A stretch of 64,000 bases of DNA, taken from Paraburkholderia sp. BL9I2N2 (GTDB taxonomy: Bacteria; Pseudomonadota; Gammaproteobacteria; Burkholderiales; Burkholderiaceae). Position 1 is the stretch's first letter, and each line of letters opens with the position of its first letter. The translations under genes and the position numbers were made by a program. Below the pieces are notes generated by a model. The model did no database searches, was not told the DNA's origin, and was given only the letters and a program-made list of their open reading frames with translations. Shown here piece by piece: positions 16,600 to 25,828 of the stretch. Location of the stretch: NCBI RefSeq assembly GCF_004339745.1, contig NZ_SMGP01000001.1, forward strand, positions 682,001 to 746,000, in the 5' to 3' direction.

Positions 16600-16830
16600 A
16601 TGAATGAGCGCCTGCTGTCGCCTGAAGACCTGATCCGGATAACTAGCGCCCGGCGTTATTCGAAGCAGCGCCGCTGGTTCAAGCAGCAGTTCGGTATAGA
16701 CGTCGTGTGCAACGGGCGCGGCGAAGTGATCATGTTGTGGTCAGCCTTCGACGCGCTCGTGCTGCGAGAGTGGAACCTCACGCGCACGAGCGCCCCCGAA
16801 CCGAAAGATGTTGAACTCTTCTACGACTAG
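16600..16830 (+). CDS. DUF4224-like phage protein (76 aa)
   Basis: MNERLLSPEDLIRITSARRY is followed by QRRWFKQQFGIDVVCNGRGE, the layout of DUF4224, a small family found in phages and prophages, often near integrase genes (LT.eEl..lTG... QiewL...gi.f.vn..G pattern). It is probably DNA-binding or regulatory. It is the only rightward gene of the element. Its TAG stop and the TAG stop of the 1872-aa gene share one CTAG (16827-16830), so the two are convergent and overlap. Confidence 0.7.
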   Translation: MNERLLSPEDLIRITSARRYSKQRRWFKQQFGIDVVCNGRGEVIMLWSAFDALVLREWNLTRTSAPEPKDVELFYD

Positions 16831-19800
16831 TGCGGGTCGGCGCGTCCGGACACGATGCCGTGGAACCAGCCGGCGATATCCTGCGGCCGTTGCTGACCGT
16901 CTGCCGTGTCCCACAGAAAGCGCCCGGTCGTCGTGGCCTGGCCGACTGGTAGCCCGAACGCGTAGCCGGCCGCCTGCACCGCGTGAGCGATCGGGTGCTC
17001 CACCTTGCCACCCGTCGCCGCGTGCGCGCCGTCTTTGACGACGTTTGAAATCGCGGTCGCCGCCTGCGCTAGCGGCGTCGCGGAGAACTGCTGATCGTGC
17101 AGCAGCGTCGGCGCAATGTCGCGCACGAGAGGTACGCCGGCCAGGCCGAGCCCCGCCAGCTCTTTCGCGAAGTGCCCGACGAAGCTCTCGTTGTGCGGCG
17201 TGCCCTTGATCAGGGTGTCCCATGCAGCGACGGCGGCGAAGTACCAGAACGACTTGGCGAGTACGCGGGCGAAGTCACCGCCTGCCGCTTTGATATTCCC
17301 CTGCTGCAGATTGCCGAAGCCGCTAACCGCCGTTCGGCCGATATCCCGCTGACGGTTATAGAAGTGGTTGAAGAATGAGTAAAACATCGTGATCGCCTTC
17401 TGGAACTCGCTCCCGCGCTGGATCGCGGCCTGATCCTTCACCCCGCCGCCGCCGTGCGCGTTGCGCACTGCCTTGTCGGCGTAGTAGATCGCATCTTGCT
17501 CGGTCATGCTCTCATGCAGTCCCTTCGTGTAGGCGCCCATCCACGTCGGCATCGCTGACGCCATGTCGATCATGGAGATACCGTAATAGCCGTAGCGGCG
17601 CGCTGCGTTGAGCGTCTTGGTCGCCGCGCTGACCGGACCGGACTGACTGTCGATTTGCACGTTGCGGATCAGGTCGCGCACGTCGCGGTCGACCTGCTCC
17701 ATGCGGTGCCGCATCTCGCCTGATCGTTCGAACACGAAGTCGCGCGTGCCGGCCATGTCCTGCCGGAACGCGTTGACACCGGACGCCATCCACCGCGGGC
17801 CGATCTCGCCGACCGAGTTCAGCGCGGCAGCGCCGCCGTGCTTCAGGATCGTCGTCAGTCGGTAGCCGAGCCCGACCATCGTGGCGTTGGTGCGCGCAGA
17901 CTTGATGAGGTTTTCCCAGAATGCGACTTCGCGGTTATCGACGTTGCGGTCGTTGGCGATTGCCTTCAGCCACGGCGTGAACTGTCCGTAATACTCGCGG
18001 CCCAGCGTGTTCTCGACACCTTCGCGCACCTTCGAGTCGGAAAGGAACCGGTGTGCGTCCATGATCGCTTCGCGATAGGCGATGTCGTGAATCACCTGGC
18101 CGACGTGGCGCGGCAGCACTTCCATGCTCAGGTAGAGCGGCGCTTTGTATTCGTCTATCCGCTCATTTGTGTAGCCGTGCCGCGTGGTTGCCTTCGTGTA
18201 GTTGGCGGCGAACAGATCGGCTTCACGGCCCTTGTTCCGGTCGGCGCTGAAGCTGCGCAGCGGGTCATAGACGACCGGGTAGTAGCCGCCTTCATACGAG
18301 CCGTGCGGCGTGCGCACCGCTCGTGGCTGAACCTTCGGCGGCGCCACGCCCGACACCCGCTTTTCTAGCGCTTCGATTTCCGGCCACAGCGTGTCGATCG
18401 TGTGCCAGATGCGTTGCACGAGGTCCCAATCGCCCTTCGACATGTGCCGGTTCAACACGCGCTGCACTGCCTGATCGGACCAGCCCTTGCCTTCGAGCAG
18501 CTTAGAATAGTTGGACTCGTTGCCGGTGTTCAGCGCCATTGCGATCACTTCACTTTTCAACATCGAAGTCGGCTCGCCGGTCTTTTCGTCGCGCAGTTCG
18601 GGCATCGTGTAGCGGTTCGAGAAGTCCTTTGTTACCTCGTCGGGCACCGCGTCGAACGCTTCCTTGAACTTCGCCGTGATGTCCTTTCGCAGATCGTTTT
18701 CACGCGCTTCGGCGTCGGCGATGCGCCGAAACACGACCCGATTGAACACGCCCTGCGGGTCGTGGTTATCGAGCCAATCCATAACCTGTTCCATCTTCAG
18801 CAGCGACGCGTCGCCAGACTTCACGGCGCTCTTGAACCGCGCGCTCACGGCGCGGATTGCGTCGACGCCTTTGCCACCCTCACCGGGGTTAAGCACGTCG
18901 TCGGGCGTGCGCTGCTTAAGCTGTTTCATCTGCGCAACAGCTTCTTCGCGGATTGCGTCGAATTCGCGTGCGTCCTGATTGTCGAGCAGCGTCTGCTTCA
19001 GTCGGCCGAGATGGTCAATTGAGCGGATCGAGTCGGCGAGGCCGCGGAACGCTTCGAGCGTCATATCTTTATAGTGCCCGCGCATCGCTTCGTTCAACAG
19101 CGAAGATGGGATCGCGGGCTCGAAGCCTTGCGCCTCCTGCGACTGCACCCAATCGAGCAGCGACAGCCGGCGCGCGCGTTCCTTCGCCGTGATGCCGGTG
19201 CGCAGATCCCACCGGTCGAGCAGGGCGTCGATCTGCTCTATGTAGTCGGCACCGATCGCCGCGCGGGTCGTCTTGTTACCGAACCGCTTGAGGTATTCGA
19301 GCGTGCGCTGCACTTCGTCGGCCGCGTCAGTCGCCACCTTGGCGAGCTGGTTGTTGAGCAACTGGTCGCGCTTCGCCTTCGCGGCGGTCGGAACATCGCC
19401 CGCCATGCGAGCCTTTTCGGCCTGCTTTGCGGCGCGCGTCTCGGCGGCGGTGTACTGTGCCGGGCGTAGGTTCTTCACACGCGTCGCGGCGATGGTGCGC
19501 TCGGCGGCGTCCTTCGCGGCGCGGGTGATCTCGCGGATCGGACCGGTCGCCTTGTTCAGCGCGCGGAACTCCGTCGCGATGAAGCGCGCGCGTGCTTCGT
19601 TGTGGATCGCGGCATCGGCCGCGCGGCCCATGGCGTCGGGCGACGTGATGTCGCCGTGCTTTTCGAGCATGCGCTGGTCGGTGACGGCCTGCACCACCTT
19701 GTCAAACGGTTCGGCGTTGGCGATTGCCGCGTGCATTTCGGCGGCCGATGCGAATCCGAACGTCTCGGCGGTGATGTCTGGATCCTTGCCGGCGCCGTCG

Positions 19801-22445
19801 GCTTTGAGATAGGACATTGCCTGGTAGACCGGCTCGGCAGAAATTTCGGTGCGCACTTCCGCTTCTGTCGCGTCGCGCTTCTCGGCAACGTCGCTTTTCA
19901 CGCCGCGTAGGGCGTCGGCTTTGCGGTTTTCAAGCCAGCGCAAATCGCGAAGGGTGCGCGAGCCGAGCTTTTGCACCGCGTCGAGCGTCGCCTCATTGCC
20001 GAGTTGGCGATACTTCGCGTAGTCGTCGGGTGTCATGCCGGCTTCGTCGGCTGACTTGAACAGCGGCATGTAAGAGCGCGCCGTCTCGGCGAAAACGATA
20101 TCGTCATTGGTAGCGAGCAGGCGATCGAACACGCCGCGCACTTCGGGCGATAGTTGCACCTTTAGATCGCCAATCGACTTGTACACGTTCACGAGCCATG
20201 CGCGAAAGCGCTGGAACACGCCCTGCATTTCGAGCGACGGCGATTTGCCTTCGCGCAGATACGCCTCAAAGCCGCGCGCGAACTGCTCGTGCATCGGGCG
20301 CTTTTCTTCGAGCGTCATCGCGCGCCACGCGTCGGGCGTGGTGCCGAGCCAGTCGGTCACGTGCTGCATGTCAGCCTTCAGTGCGTCCGGCCCGTTCTGT
20401 GCCACGTGATCGAGCACGTTCAAAAAGTGGTGCCCGCTTTCGTGGAGAAACGTCGACAGATCCGCGCCTTTGAGCAGGGTGATCGTGCTCGGCCCGCTGC
20501 TCACGTCATCCGGAAACGACAGCTTGCCGCGCGCTTCCTGGTCGAGCGCATTCGCGCCTGGCACGCCTTCGGCCGCGATCCGCAGGGGGTAGGCCGCGAA
20601 CATCTGTTCCGGCGTCATGCCGAGGCGCTCAGCGGTCGTGCCGTAGAACGATTGCACCAGCTTCGAATAGGCGTCGTTCGTCTCGGCCGGGAAGCGGTTC
20701 GCGGTGTCGAGCTGGTTGCGCACGTTGTCGCCGACGACTTGCGCGCTCAATTCATGCGCGGTCTGCATCTCGTCTGCATTGAAAACGTTCTGCGCTTCGT
20801 CGCGAAACTGGTCCGCGTGCGATTGATAAAACGCCTGCGCCTCGTTCTGCGTCATGCCTTCCGGGTCGGTGCGCAGGTTTGGGATCAACTCGCCGGCCAG
20901 CTTCGGATCAGCAAAGTGCGTCGCGAAGTCTTCGACCGGAATACTCACCTGGCCGTTGGTCTGAAGCGCCGTTTGCAACTGCTCGGCAACGTCCGGCAAC
21001 TTGGCCTGCAACGCGTTCGCGTCAATGCCCGACTGGTTCAGCGCGTTCGCAAGCACGGTGCCGTCGACATAGACATTCTGGATCGGGCCGTTGTCGCTCG
21101 ACTGCTTGATAAAGTCGCTGAACGCCTGCGGGTCACGCGTGCGCAACTTCGACGTGGCTGCGGTACTCACGAGATTGGACAGGCTCGCCGCGTCGGCGGT
21201 CGCAATGTCTGCTTTCGCTGCGTCGGTGAGCCATCCGCCACCGGCACGGCCTTGTCCCTGCAGCGAGAACATCGTATTGAGTGCGTAGTCGAAAGCCTTC
21301 TGCGCGGTCGGGCGGCTGTCGAACGGGTTCGTTCCGTTCAGCGCGTCCATTGCCGCATTCACGCCGAGCATGCGGGCCGTCGTTTGCAGGATGGTGTTAT
21401 CGGGTAACACGCGGCCGGCGACGCCGAAGACGCCGCCCATCGCCGCGCCGCTCGCACCCGCACGGGCGACTGAGGAAAAGGCATCCGTACCGCTAGTCTG
21501 GTTCAGCGAGTCGCCGACCGACGTCAGCGCGCTTGCCGTCCCGAGCGTGGCGGCTTGGCCCGCAACGTCCTTGACTGCTGCTTTCGCGAACGACTCGCCG
21601 GCCACATGCTCGAGCAACGACCCGCCGACGCGTTCGACGGCGCCTTCTGCGATCTTGAGCGGTGCGCCGGTCATGAAGCCCGCGAGGTTGCCGGCGCCGG
21701 CCGCCACATCGGCCACTGTGTTGCCACTCGGTGTTGCGTCGGCCGTCGCGCCGGCTAGGAACGAATGAAAGAAGCCGCGCGCGAACGAGACGGGCGCCGG
21801 GTTCATGCCGCCGACGGCTTGGCGCTGATCGTCGAGCGGCGTGTCGGTCTGGTTAGCAAAGACTTGAGCCGATGCCTGCGCGGCGCCAGCGCCCTGCGCA
21901 TTGCCGGTCTGGTCGAGCCCGATCAGGCTGCTCGCGTCGGGGCCGATCAGGTTGCGCGCCCAATCGGCGATACGCGTGCGCAGCGGCAACGGGCTGTTGT
22001 CGGGCTGAAAATATCCCGTCGTGCCAAGGGCGAGCGGCACTGTGTTGCCAGTAGGGCCGAGCGCCGTCGTCGCATTTTCGACGTTCGCCAGGTTGTGGAT
22101 GTCGTCGTGCGCGATAAGCGCATTGTCTTGCGACTGGTAGAACGCAGCGGTCGTCGGGAACTGCTTGGCGAGCGCCTGCCAGTCGGTGTTCTGGATCTGC
22201 GCTCGCTGCTTTGCCTGATCCGGGAACGCCTTCACGCTGTCGACTGGCACGCCCGTTTGCCGGGCGAGCTGCTGCATCGCGGCCTCATAGTCGGGGTCCG
22301 CGCCAATCGCAAGGGCGACGTTGCCTTGTGCTGCGCCGGCCGTGTTGGCGAGATACGCCGCGGCGGGGCTGGCCGTTGGCGCGATAGCTGCGTCTGGCAC
22401 AGCAGCGCCTGCCGCAGAGGCGGTAGGTACTGTCAAATCGGACAT
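16827..22445 (-). CDS. Large polyvalent/ejection-type phage protein with zincin motif (1872 aa)
   Basis: Ribosome binding site AAGGAAA three bases before ATG 22445. The Ala-rich N terminus is followed by DYEAAMQQLARQTGVPVDSV (about 52-71), typical of large virion-delivered proteins. A Gly/Ala-rich hydrophobic region spans about 225-360. The zincin motif HESGHH lies at residues 668-673 within FLHESGHHFLNVLDH, resembling MPTase-PolyVal metallopeptidases. A long Lys/Ala-rich helical region follows, then GGYYPVVYDP near 1390. The C-terminal hydrophobic segment (from about 1685, FYSFFNHFYNRQ) ends GRFLWDTADGQQRPQD-like. Such proteins in podoviruses are packaged and injected with DNA. Family by pattern is fairly sure; the exact role is inference. 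No frameshift. Confidence 0.75.
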   Translation of the reverse strand: MSDLTVPTASAAGAAVPDAAIAPTASPAAAYLANTAGAAQGNVALAIGADPDYEAAMQQLARQTGVPVDSVKAFPDQAKQRAQIQNTDWQALAKQFPTTAAFYQSQDNALIAHDDIHNLANVENATTALGPTGNTVPLALGTTGYFQPDNSPLPLRTRIADWARNLIGPDASSLIGLDQTGNAQGAGAAQASAQVFANQTDTPLDDQRQAVGGMNPAPVSFARGFFHSFLAGATADATPSGNTVADVAAGAGNLAGFMTGAPLKIAEGAVERVGGSLLEHVAGESFAKAAVKDVAGQAATLGTASALTSVGDSLNQTSGTDAFSSVARAGASGAAMGGVFGVAGRVLPDNTILQTTARMLGVNAAMDALNGTNPFDSRPTAQKAFDYALNTMFSLQGQGRAGGGWLTDAAKADIATADAASLSNLVSTAATSKLRTRDPQAFSDFIKQSSDNGPIQNVYVDGTVLANALNQSGIDANALQAKLPDVAEQLQTALQTNGQVSIPVEDFATHFADPKLAGELIPNLRTDPEGMTQNEAQAFYQSHADQFRDEAQNVFNADEMQTAHELSAQVVGDNVRNQLDTANRFPAETNDAYSKLVQSFYGTTAERLGMTPEQMFAAYPLRIAAEGVPGANALDQEARGKLSFPDDVSSGPSTITLLKGADLSTFLHESGHHFLNVLDHVAQNGPDALKADMQHVTDWLGTTPDAWRAMTLEEKRPMHEQFARGFEAYLREGKSPSLEMQGVFQRFRAWLVNVYKSIGDLKVQLSPEVRGVFDRLLATNDDIVFAETARSYMPLFKSADEAGMTPDDYAKYRQLGNEATLDAVQKLGSRTLRDLRWLENRKADALRGVKSDVAEKRDATEAEVRTEISAEPVYQAMSYLKADGAGKDPDITAETFGFASAAEMHAAIANAEPFDKVVQAVTDQRMLEKHGDITSPDAMGRAADAAIHNEARARFIATEFRALNKATGPIREITRAAKDAAERTIAATRVKNLRPAQYTAAETRAAKQAEKARMAGDVPTAAKAKRDQLLNNQLAKVATDAADEVQRTLEYLKRFGNKTTRAAIGADYIEQIDALLDRWDLRTGITAKERARRLSLLDWVQSQEAQGFEPAIPSSLLNEAMRGHYKDMTLEAFRGLADSIRSIDHLGRLKQTLLDNQDAREFDAIREEAVAQMKQLKQRTPDDVLNPGEGGKGVDAIRAVSARFKSAVKSGDASLLKMEQVMDWLDNHDPQGVFNRVVFRRIADAEARENDLRKDITAKFKEAFDAVPDEVTKDFSNRYTMPELRDEKTGEPTSMLKSEVIAMALNTGNESNYSKLLEGKGWSDQAVQRVLNRHMSKGDWDLVQRIWHTIDTLWPEIEALEKRVSGVAPPKVQPRAVRTPHGSYEGGYYPVVYDPLRSFSADRNKGREADLFAANYTKATTRHGYTNERIDEYKAPLYLSMEVLPRHVGQVIHDIAYREAIMDAHRFLSDSKVREGVENTLGREYYGQFTPWLKAIANDRNVDNREVAFWENLIKSARTNATMVGLGYRLTTILKHGGAAALNSVGEIGPRWMASGVNAFRQDMAGTRDFVFERSGEMRHRMEQVDRDVRDLIRNVQIDSQSGPVSAATKTLNAARRYGYYGISMIDMASAMPTWMGAYTKGLHESMTEQDAIYYADKAVRNAHGGGGVKDQAAIQRGSEFQKAITMFYSFFNHFYNRQRDIGRTAVSGFGNLQQGNIKAAGGDFARVLAKSFWYFAAVAAWDTLIKGTPHNESFVGHFAKELAGLGLAGVPLVRDIAPTLLHDQQFSATPLAQAATAISNVVKDGAHAATGGKVEHPIAHAVQAAGYAFGLPVGQATTTGRFLWDTADGQQRPQDIAGWFHGIVSGRADPH

Positions 22446-22499
22446 GTGTTTCCTTTAAGTCTCGTCGGGAGCGTCGCGGCGTTCGCACGATGTGTTGCT

Positions 22500-22634
22500 C
22501 TAGTCGGCACCCGGAATTTCCTTCAGATGTTGCAGTTCCTGCATCGCCGTTGCAACTTCGCGGTACGGTCGTGCCGCTAAATATTCCAGCAACTGCGCCA
22601 AGAGGTTAGCCGGGATCACGAATGTTTTATCCAT
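22500..22634 (-). CDS. Small conserved-looking phage protein (44 aa)
   Basis: ATG 22634 follows a GAGGATTCCTC sequence. The product begins MDKTFVIPANLLAQLLEYLA and continues ARPYREVATAMQELQHLKEI. This 'ANLL..ll.YLa.rPY.EVa..m..lq' pattern is one I associate with tiny phage proteins encoded among structural genes. It is likely soluble and helical. It lies between the tailspike and the 1872-aa gene in the same orientation, so it belongs to the late-type operon. The function is unknown. Confidence 0.7.
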   Translation of the reverse strand: MDKTFVIPANLLAQLLEYLAARPYREVATAMQELQHLKEIPGAD

Positions 22635-22643
22635 GAGGAATCC

Positions 22644-24731
22644 TCAGTTAGCGATAAGATTCAAAAGCTTAAGCGCACGCACAACGTCGCCGAATGTGTA
22701 GACATTCGCCCCAATCCCGCCCGTGGACGTAGACGCACTATTCATGGCTGTTCCGGCACCGGCGTTAAACCCCGCCGTTTGTGAAATTGCGCCTGGCTGC
22801 CCTACTGGCGAGCCACCAAAAAAGCCAAGGCTTGTGCCGGTATGCTGAAAACGCGTCGGCACAGTCACCTGATTTCCGTTCATTTGCAGCACGTTGTTAT
22901 TCGCTATCTGGAAAACCCACCCGCTGATCGAGCTTTGATAACCGAACCAATCCCCCGAGACGATTGGATATCTCGCGTCAGGGTCCGTCGCAGTCACGTT
23001 TCCGTAAATGCGCTGGTTCGCGGAAAGCGCAATTGCCGATTGAGTAGCATCCAGTTGCAAATAGGAAAGATCGAGCCCAAAGCGCGCCCCGCCGATGGCA
23101 GAGAACGCAACGTCGATCTTTGCTGATCCCACGCTCTGTACGCGATAGCCACCCCACCAGGCAAAGAGGGCGCCCGTCGCGTTGGTTCGTTCAAGATTAC
23201 TTACGCTTCCGATGCCGGCAACATCGAAACCACCATCGCTGAGAAACGTCTCATATGGATTGAGATACACGCCGGAAGATCCCGCGGTCATGTCCCCGTT
23301 CCACAACGAAGCGGCCGGATTCGCAAGAAAGCTTGTCGCGCCGGCGCGTGCGCCAGACACAAATGCGGTTGCGTTATAGGCGACGCAGTCACCTTGCCCG
23401 TACTGCTCAAGTGCTATTCGCTTGGCAACTGCCGCCGTGCGCCCGCTGTTATCGCTGGTACCGTTATTCCATCCGGACGAGTTGTAAAGGCGAACGTATT
23501 CCTGATAAGTCTCCGGGGTGTACACGTAGCCTGTCGTGGGCTGGCCGAGCGTTGCCGCGCCAGTGATGCGATGCTCAGACTGGAAAATGCTGTGTGTGAC
23601 GTCGCCATTGAACGCAGTCTCGATGCTATCGTGATCACCCAGCGTGGCCGGTGCGGCGTGAATAGCGCTGAAGAATTTCGCGCGCCGGTTGGCGCTTGTC
23701 TTCAGTTGCCCGAAACCGAAGTAGTTTTTCGTCAACGATGCCGATGCTGTCGACGCTGAATATGTACCTTCGGGCACGAAAATTGTATCGACAGCCGACG
23801 CCTCTACAGCCTCAACGGCGGCGGTGTCGTCATTGCTACCATCGCCCACAGCCCCTTTGTCGCGAAGGCTGAGAGCATCGTGCACCCGGTTGTACAGCAG
23901 CGAGCCAGGTGCGACCTTGCTATCGGTAACAGATTGATCGGGGGGTACATAGACGGAGAGGGTGGTACCAGTGCGAACATAGACGCGCTGAGTACCAAGC
24001 GGGATCGGAGCCGTCAGAGTAAGCGTCGTTCCAACTAGGGACAGAATCTGATCACCACCTTGATATACACCATCAAATTCGATCCATACGTTGGCTTTGT
24101 TGCCCGGCGCACGAGATAGTGTGAGCTGGGCTGTCGCCCCGGCTATAAAATCCACTCCCGCGACAAAACCGGGCTTCCCGTCGTTTCCAATTTCGTCTTG
24201 CAGATCCCCAGCGCCGACGCCTGCCGGAATCGGCAACAGCGTAAGGTTTCCAAGCGCGTCAAAGCTGAGAACCGTGCCAGCGCGCGCCTGCGCGGTCGGC
24301 AGTACAGGGTTTAGGCTTTCCGCTTCTGAGACAACGATGGCCCGAGAAGTGATCTCTTCTAGCTGCTGGATCTGAATAGTTGCCCGGTCGACCATGTCGC
24401 TGATCACCTTGGGGTAAAAGCCACCCCCATTTGTGATGTCAGTTCCTTGGTCGTAAGGCAGATCACCCACTATGACAAGCTGGTAGCCCGTAGGGAGCGG
24501 AGCGCCAGTCACCGGATAGGCGATCTGGCCGCCGGGGCCGCTGTCTTGGTTCGGATTCAGCAGGACTGAGTAATCCGAATCGAGCGCTAGCGTCGTCGAT
24601 ATACCGTTGCTATCGACCTTCAGCACCTTGATATCCGTTTTGCCGAATACCTTGAAGTTGAACGGGAAGGCCGTTGAAGCGCCGTTGCCGCGAAAGGGGC
24701 CCGCTTTGCGTGTCTGGCTTGAGATCGTCAT
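22644..24731 (-). CDS. Tailspike/tail fibre protein (695 aa)
   Basis: The N-terminal MTISSQTRKAGPFRGNGAST and the following 115 residues resemble the virion-attachment domain of T7-like tail fibres. Around residue 290 the DKGAVGDGSNDDTAAVEAVE motif marks the start of a pectate-lyase-like right-handed beta-helix, usual for receptor-degrading tailspikes. The C terminus ends in a Gly/Ala/Ser-rich segment and GDVVRALKLLNLIAN, like many podophage spike tails. Its start overlaps the cement-gene stop (ATGA). The base composition is less GC-rich than in flanking genes, as usual for exchanged host-range modules. It should determine which host surface glycan is bound. Confidence 0.8.
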   Translation of the reverse strand: MTISSQTRKAGPFRGNGASTAFPFNFKVFGKTDIKVLKVDSNGISTTLALDSDYSVLLNPNQDSGPGGQIAYPVTGAPLPTGYQLVIVGDLPYDQGTDITNGGGFYPKVISDMVDRATIQIQQLEEITSRAIVVSEAESLNPVLPTAQARAGTVLSFDALGNLTLLPIPAGVGAGDLQDEIGNDGKPGFVAGVDFIAGATAQLTLSRAPGNKANVWIEFDGVYQGGDQILSLVGTTLTLTAPIPLGTQRVYVRTGTTLSVYVPPDQSVTDSKVAPGSLLYNRVHDALSLRDKGAVGDGSNDDTAAVEAVEASAVDTIFVPEGTYSASTASASLTKNYFGFGQLKTSANRRAKFFSAIHAAPATLGDHDSIETAFNGDVTHSIFQSEHRITGAATLGQPTTGYVYTPETYQEYVRLYNSSGWNNGTSDNSGRTAAVAKRIALEQYGQGDCVAYNATAFVSGARAGATSFLANPAASLWNGDMTAGSSGVYLNPYETFLSDGGFDVAGIGSVSNLERTNATGALFAWWGGYRVQSVGSAKIDVAFSAIGGARFGLDLSYLQLDATQSAIALSANQRIYGNVTATDPDARYPIVSGDWFGYQSSISGWVFQIANNNVLQMNGNQVTVPTRFQHTGTSLGFFGGSPVGQPGAISQTAGFNAGAGTAMNSASTSTGGIGANVYTFGDVVRALKLLNLIAN

Positions 24732-25168
24732 ACGCTGAACCCCTTTGCGAACTGATCTGTGGTCAGTACCGATGGCAGGTCTTCTGCGATGCCGGCGAGA
24801 ATGGAACCAGCGGTCATCGTGCCCACCACGGTGTACATGAGGCCGAGATACCGGCGCAGCCGCTGTGGCGGAATGCGCGTGGCTGCAAGCATCGACTTCG
24901 CCGTCAAGTTGGCGAGCGGGATCGCGCCGCTATCGAAGTGCGTGAGCGGATTAGTAAGCAGATCGGCCGTGTCCGATGACACAAGCTGAATGCGCAGCGA
25001 GACGCCGCTCGCGAAGGTCTGCATGCAGCGCACGAACAGCGCGCCTTGCGATGTCTGACCGATAAGGCCGGTCATCGCATTCGGCCCCTGGTCGATCACG
25101 TTCGACGAGTTCGCGGTGGTCGTGATCAGCTGCGAGTCGCTGAACAGGGATTGGGTGTCGAAGAGCAT
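24728..25168 (-). CDS. Bbp16-like capsid cement protein (146 aa)
   Basis: The start MLFDTQSLFSDSQLITTTAN, followed by SSNVIDQG, matches the 'f.LSDaQaiTatA.StNviDlG' opening of the Bbp16 family, the jellyroll-like cement protein clamping the capsid of Bordetella phage BPP-1. RRYLGLMYTVVGTMTAGSIL near the end also fits this family. In such phages the gene follows directly after the major capsid gene; here the preceding gene is scaffold-like and no capsid gene is present. The stop overlaps the tailspike start. The assignment rests on pattern memory and should be tested by profile search. Confidence 0.7.
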   Translation of the reverse strand: MLFDTQSLFSDSQLITTTANSSNVIDQGPNAMTGLIGQTSQGALFVRCMQTFASGVSLRIQLVSSDTADLLTNPLTHFDSGAIPLANLTAKSMLAATRIPPQRLRRYLGLMYTVVGTMTAGSILAGIAEDLPSVLTTDQFAKGFSV

Positions 25169-25177
25169 GGATGTTCC

Positions 25178-25828
25178 TTAGCCGCGCATCTTTGCGCTGC
25201 GAGCCAGCTGCGCGATCTTCAGCACCGTTTTCGGGTCGTTGCCGAGGCGCGTTTGGTCGAGCATTCGTGAGAGACGCGGGTCGCGCGCGATCATCTGCTG
25301 GGCAGCTGCAAGTGCGCTCTTGGCGTCATTGCCGAAGTGCTGATTTAGCAACTCAATCGCGGCGTTCGTGTTCGAGGCGTCGCGCTCGGTAGTCATAGGC
25401 TCGGCCGTGAAGCGCGTGGCGGCGCTGACGAGTTCGTGCGCGTCTTGGGGGCTGGCCTCGAAGTCTGCGAAAATTTCCCGGAACTCAACGGCTGCAGCGG
25501 TCTTGACAGCCGGATCGAGCGCGACGTCCTTCATGCTTTCTTCGAGTTGGACGCTGGCGTACGTGCCTTGGGGCGAGAACATCCGGCGCAGCGGATCGTC
25601 GCGCAGTTCCCGAATCGCATCAGGCAATTCAATGGCTGCGGCCGGCGTCTCGGTTGCGGGTTTGGCGTCTGCCTGCGTGGCCTCTGCAGGCTTGGCGGCC
25701 TCGACAGGTGGCAACTGATCGGCCGGTGCGCTCGGAACGCTGGACTTGCCGAACAGACGGTCAGCGATCGCATTGAGGTCGGGGCCGCTCTCGCCCGACG
25801 CGCCGGTAGTGGTTTCAATGTCACTCAT
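25178..25828 (-). CDS. Scaffold-like phage protein (216 aa)
   Basis: Starts MSDIETTTGASGESG at ATG 25828, whose first bases overlap the stop of the upstream gene (ATGA). Acidic, Ala/Pro-rich N terminus up to about residue 90, then a helical C-terminal half. The last 35 residues (DPRLSRMLDQTRLGNDPKTV, then LKIAQLARSAKMRG) follow the 'D..l...Le.TgLGN.P.vi..f..lgr' pattern of podo- and siphophage scaffold/assembly proteins. It sits immediately upstream of the cement gene (9-base gap), where the major capsid gene would normally intervene. Assignment is tentative. Confidence 0.5.
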   Translation of the reverse strand: MSDIETTTGASGESGPDLNAIADRLFGKSSVPSAPADQLPPVEAAKPAEATQADAKPATETPAAAIELPDAIRELRDDPLRRMFSPQGTYASVQLEESMKDVALDPAVKTAAAVEFREIFADFEASPQDAHELVSAATRFTAEPMTTERDASNTNAAIELLNQHFGNDAKSALAAAQQMIARDPRLSRMLDQTRLGNDPKTVLKIAQLARSAKMRG

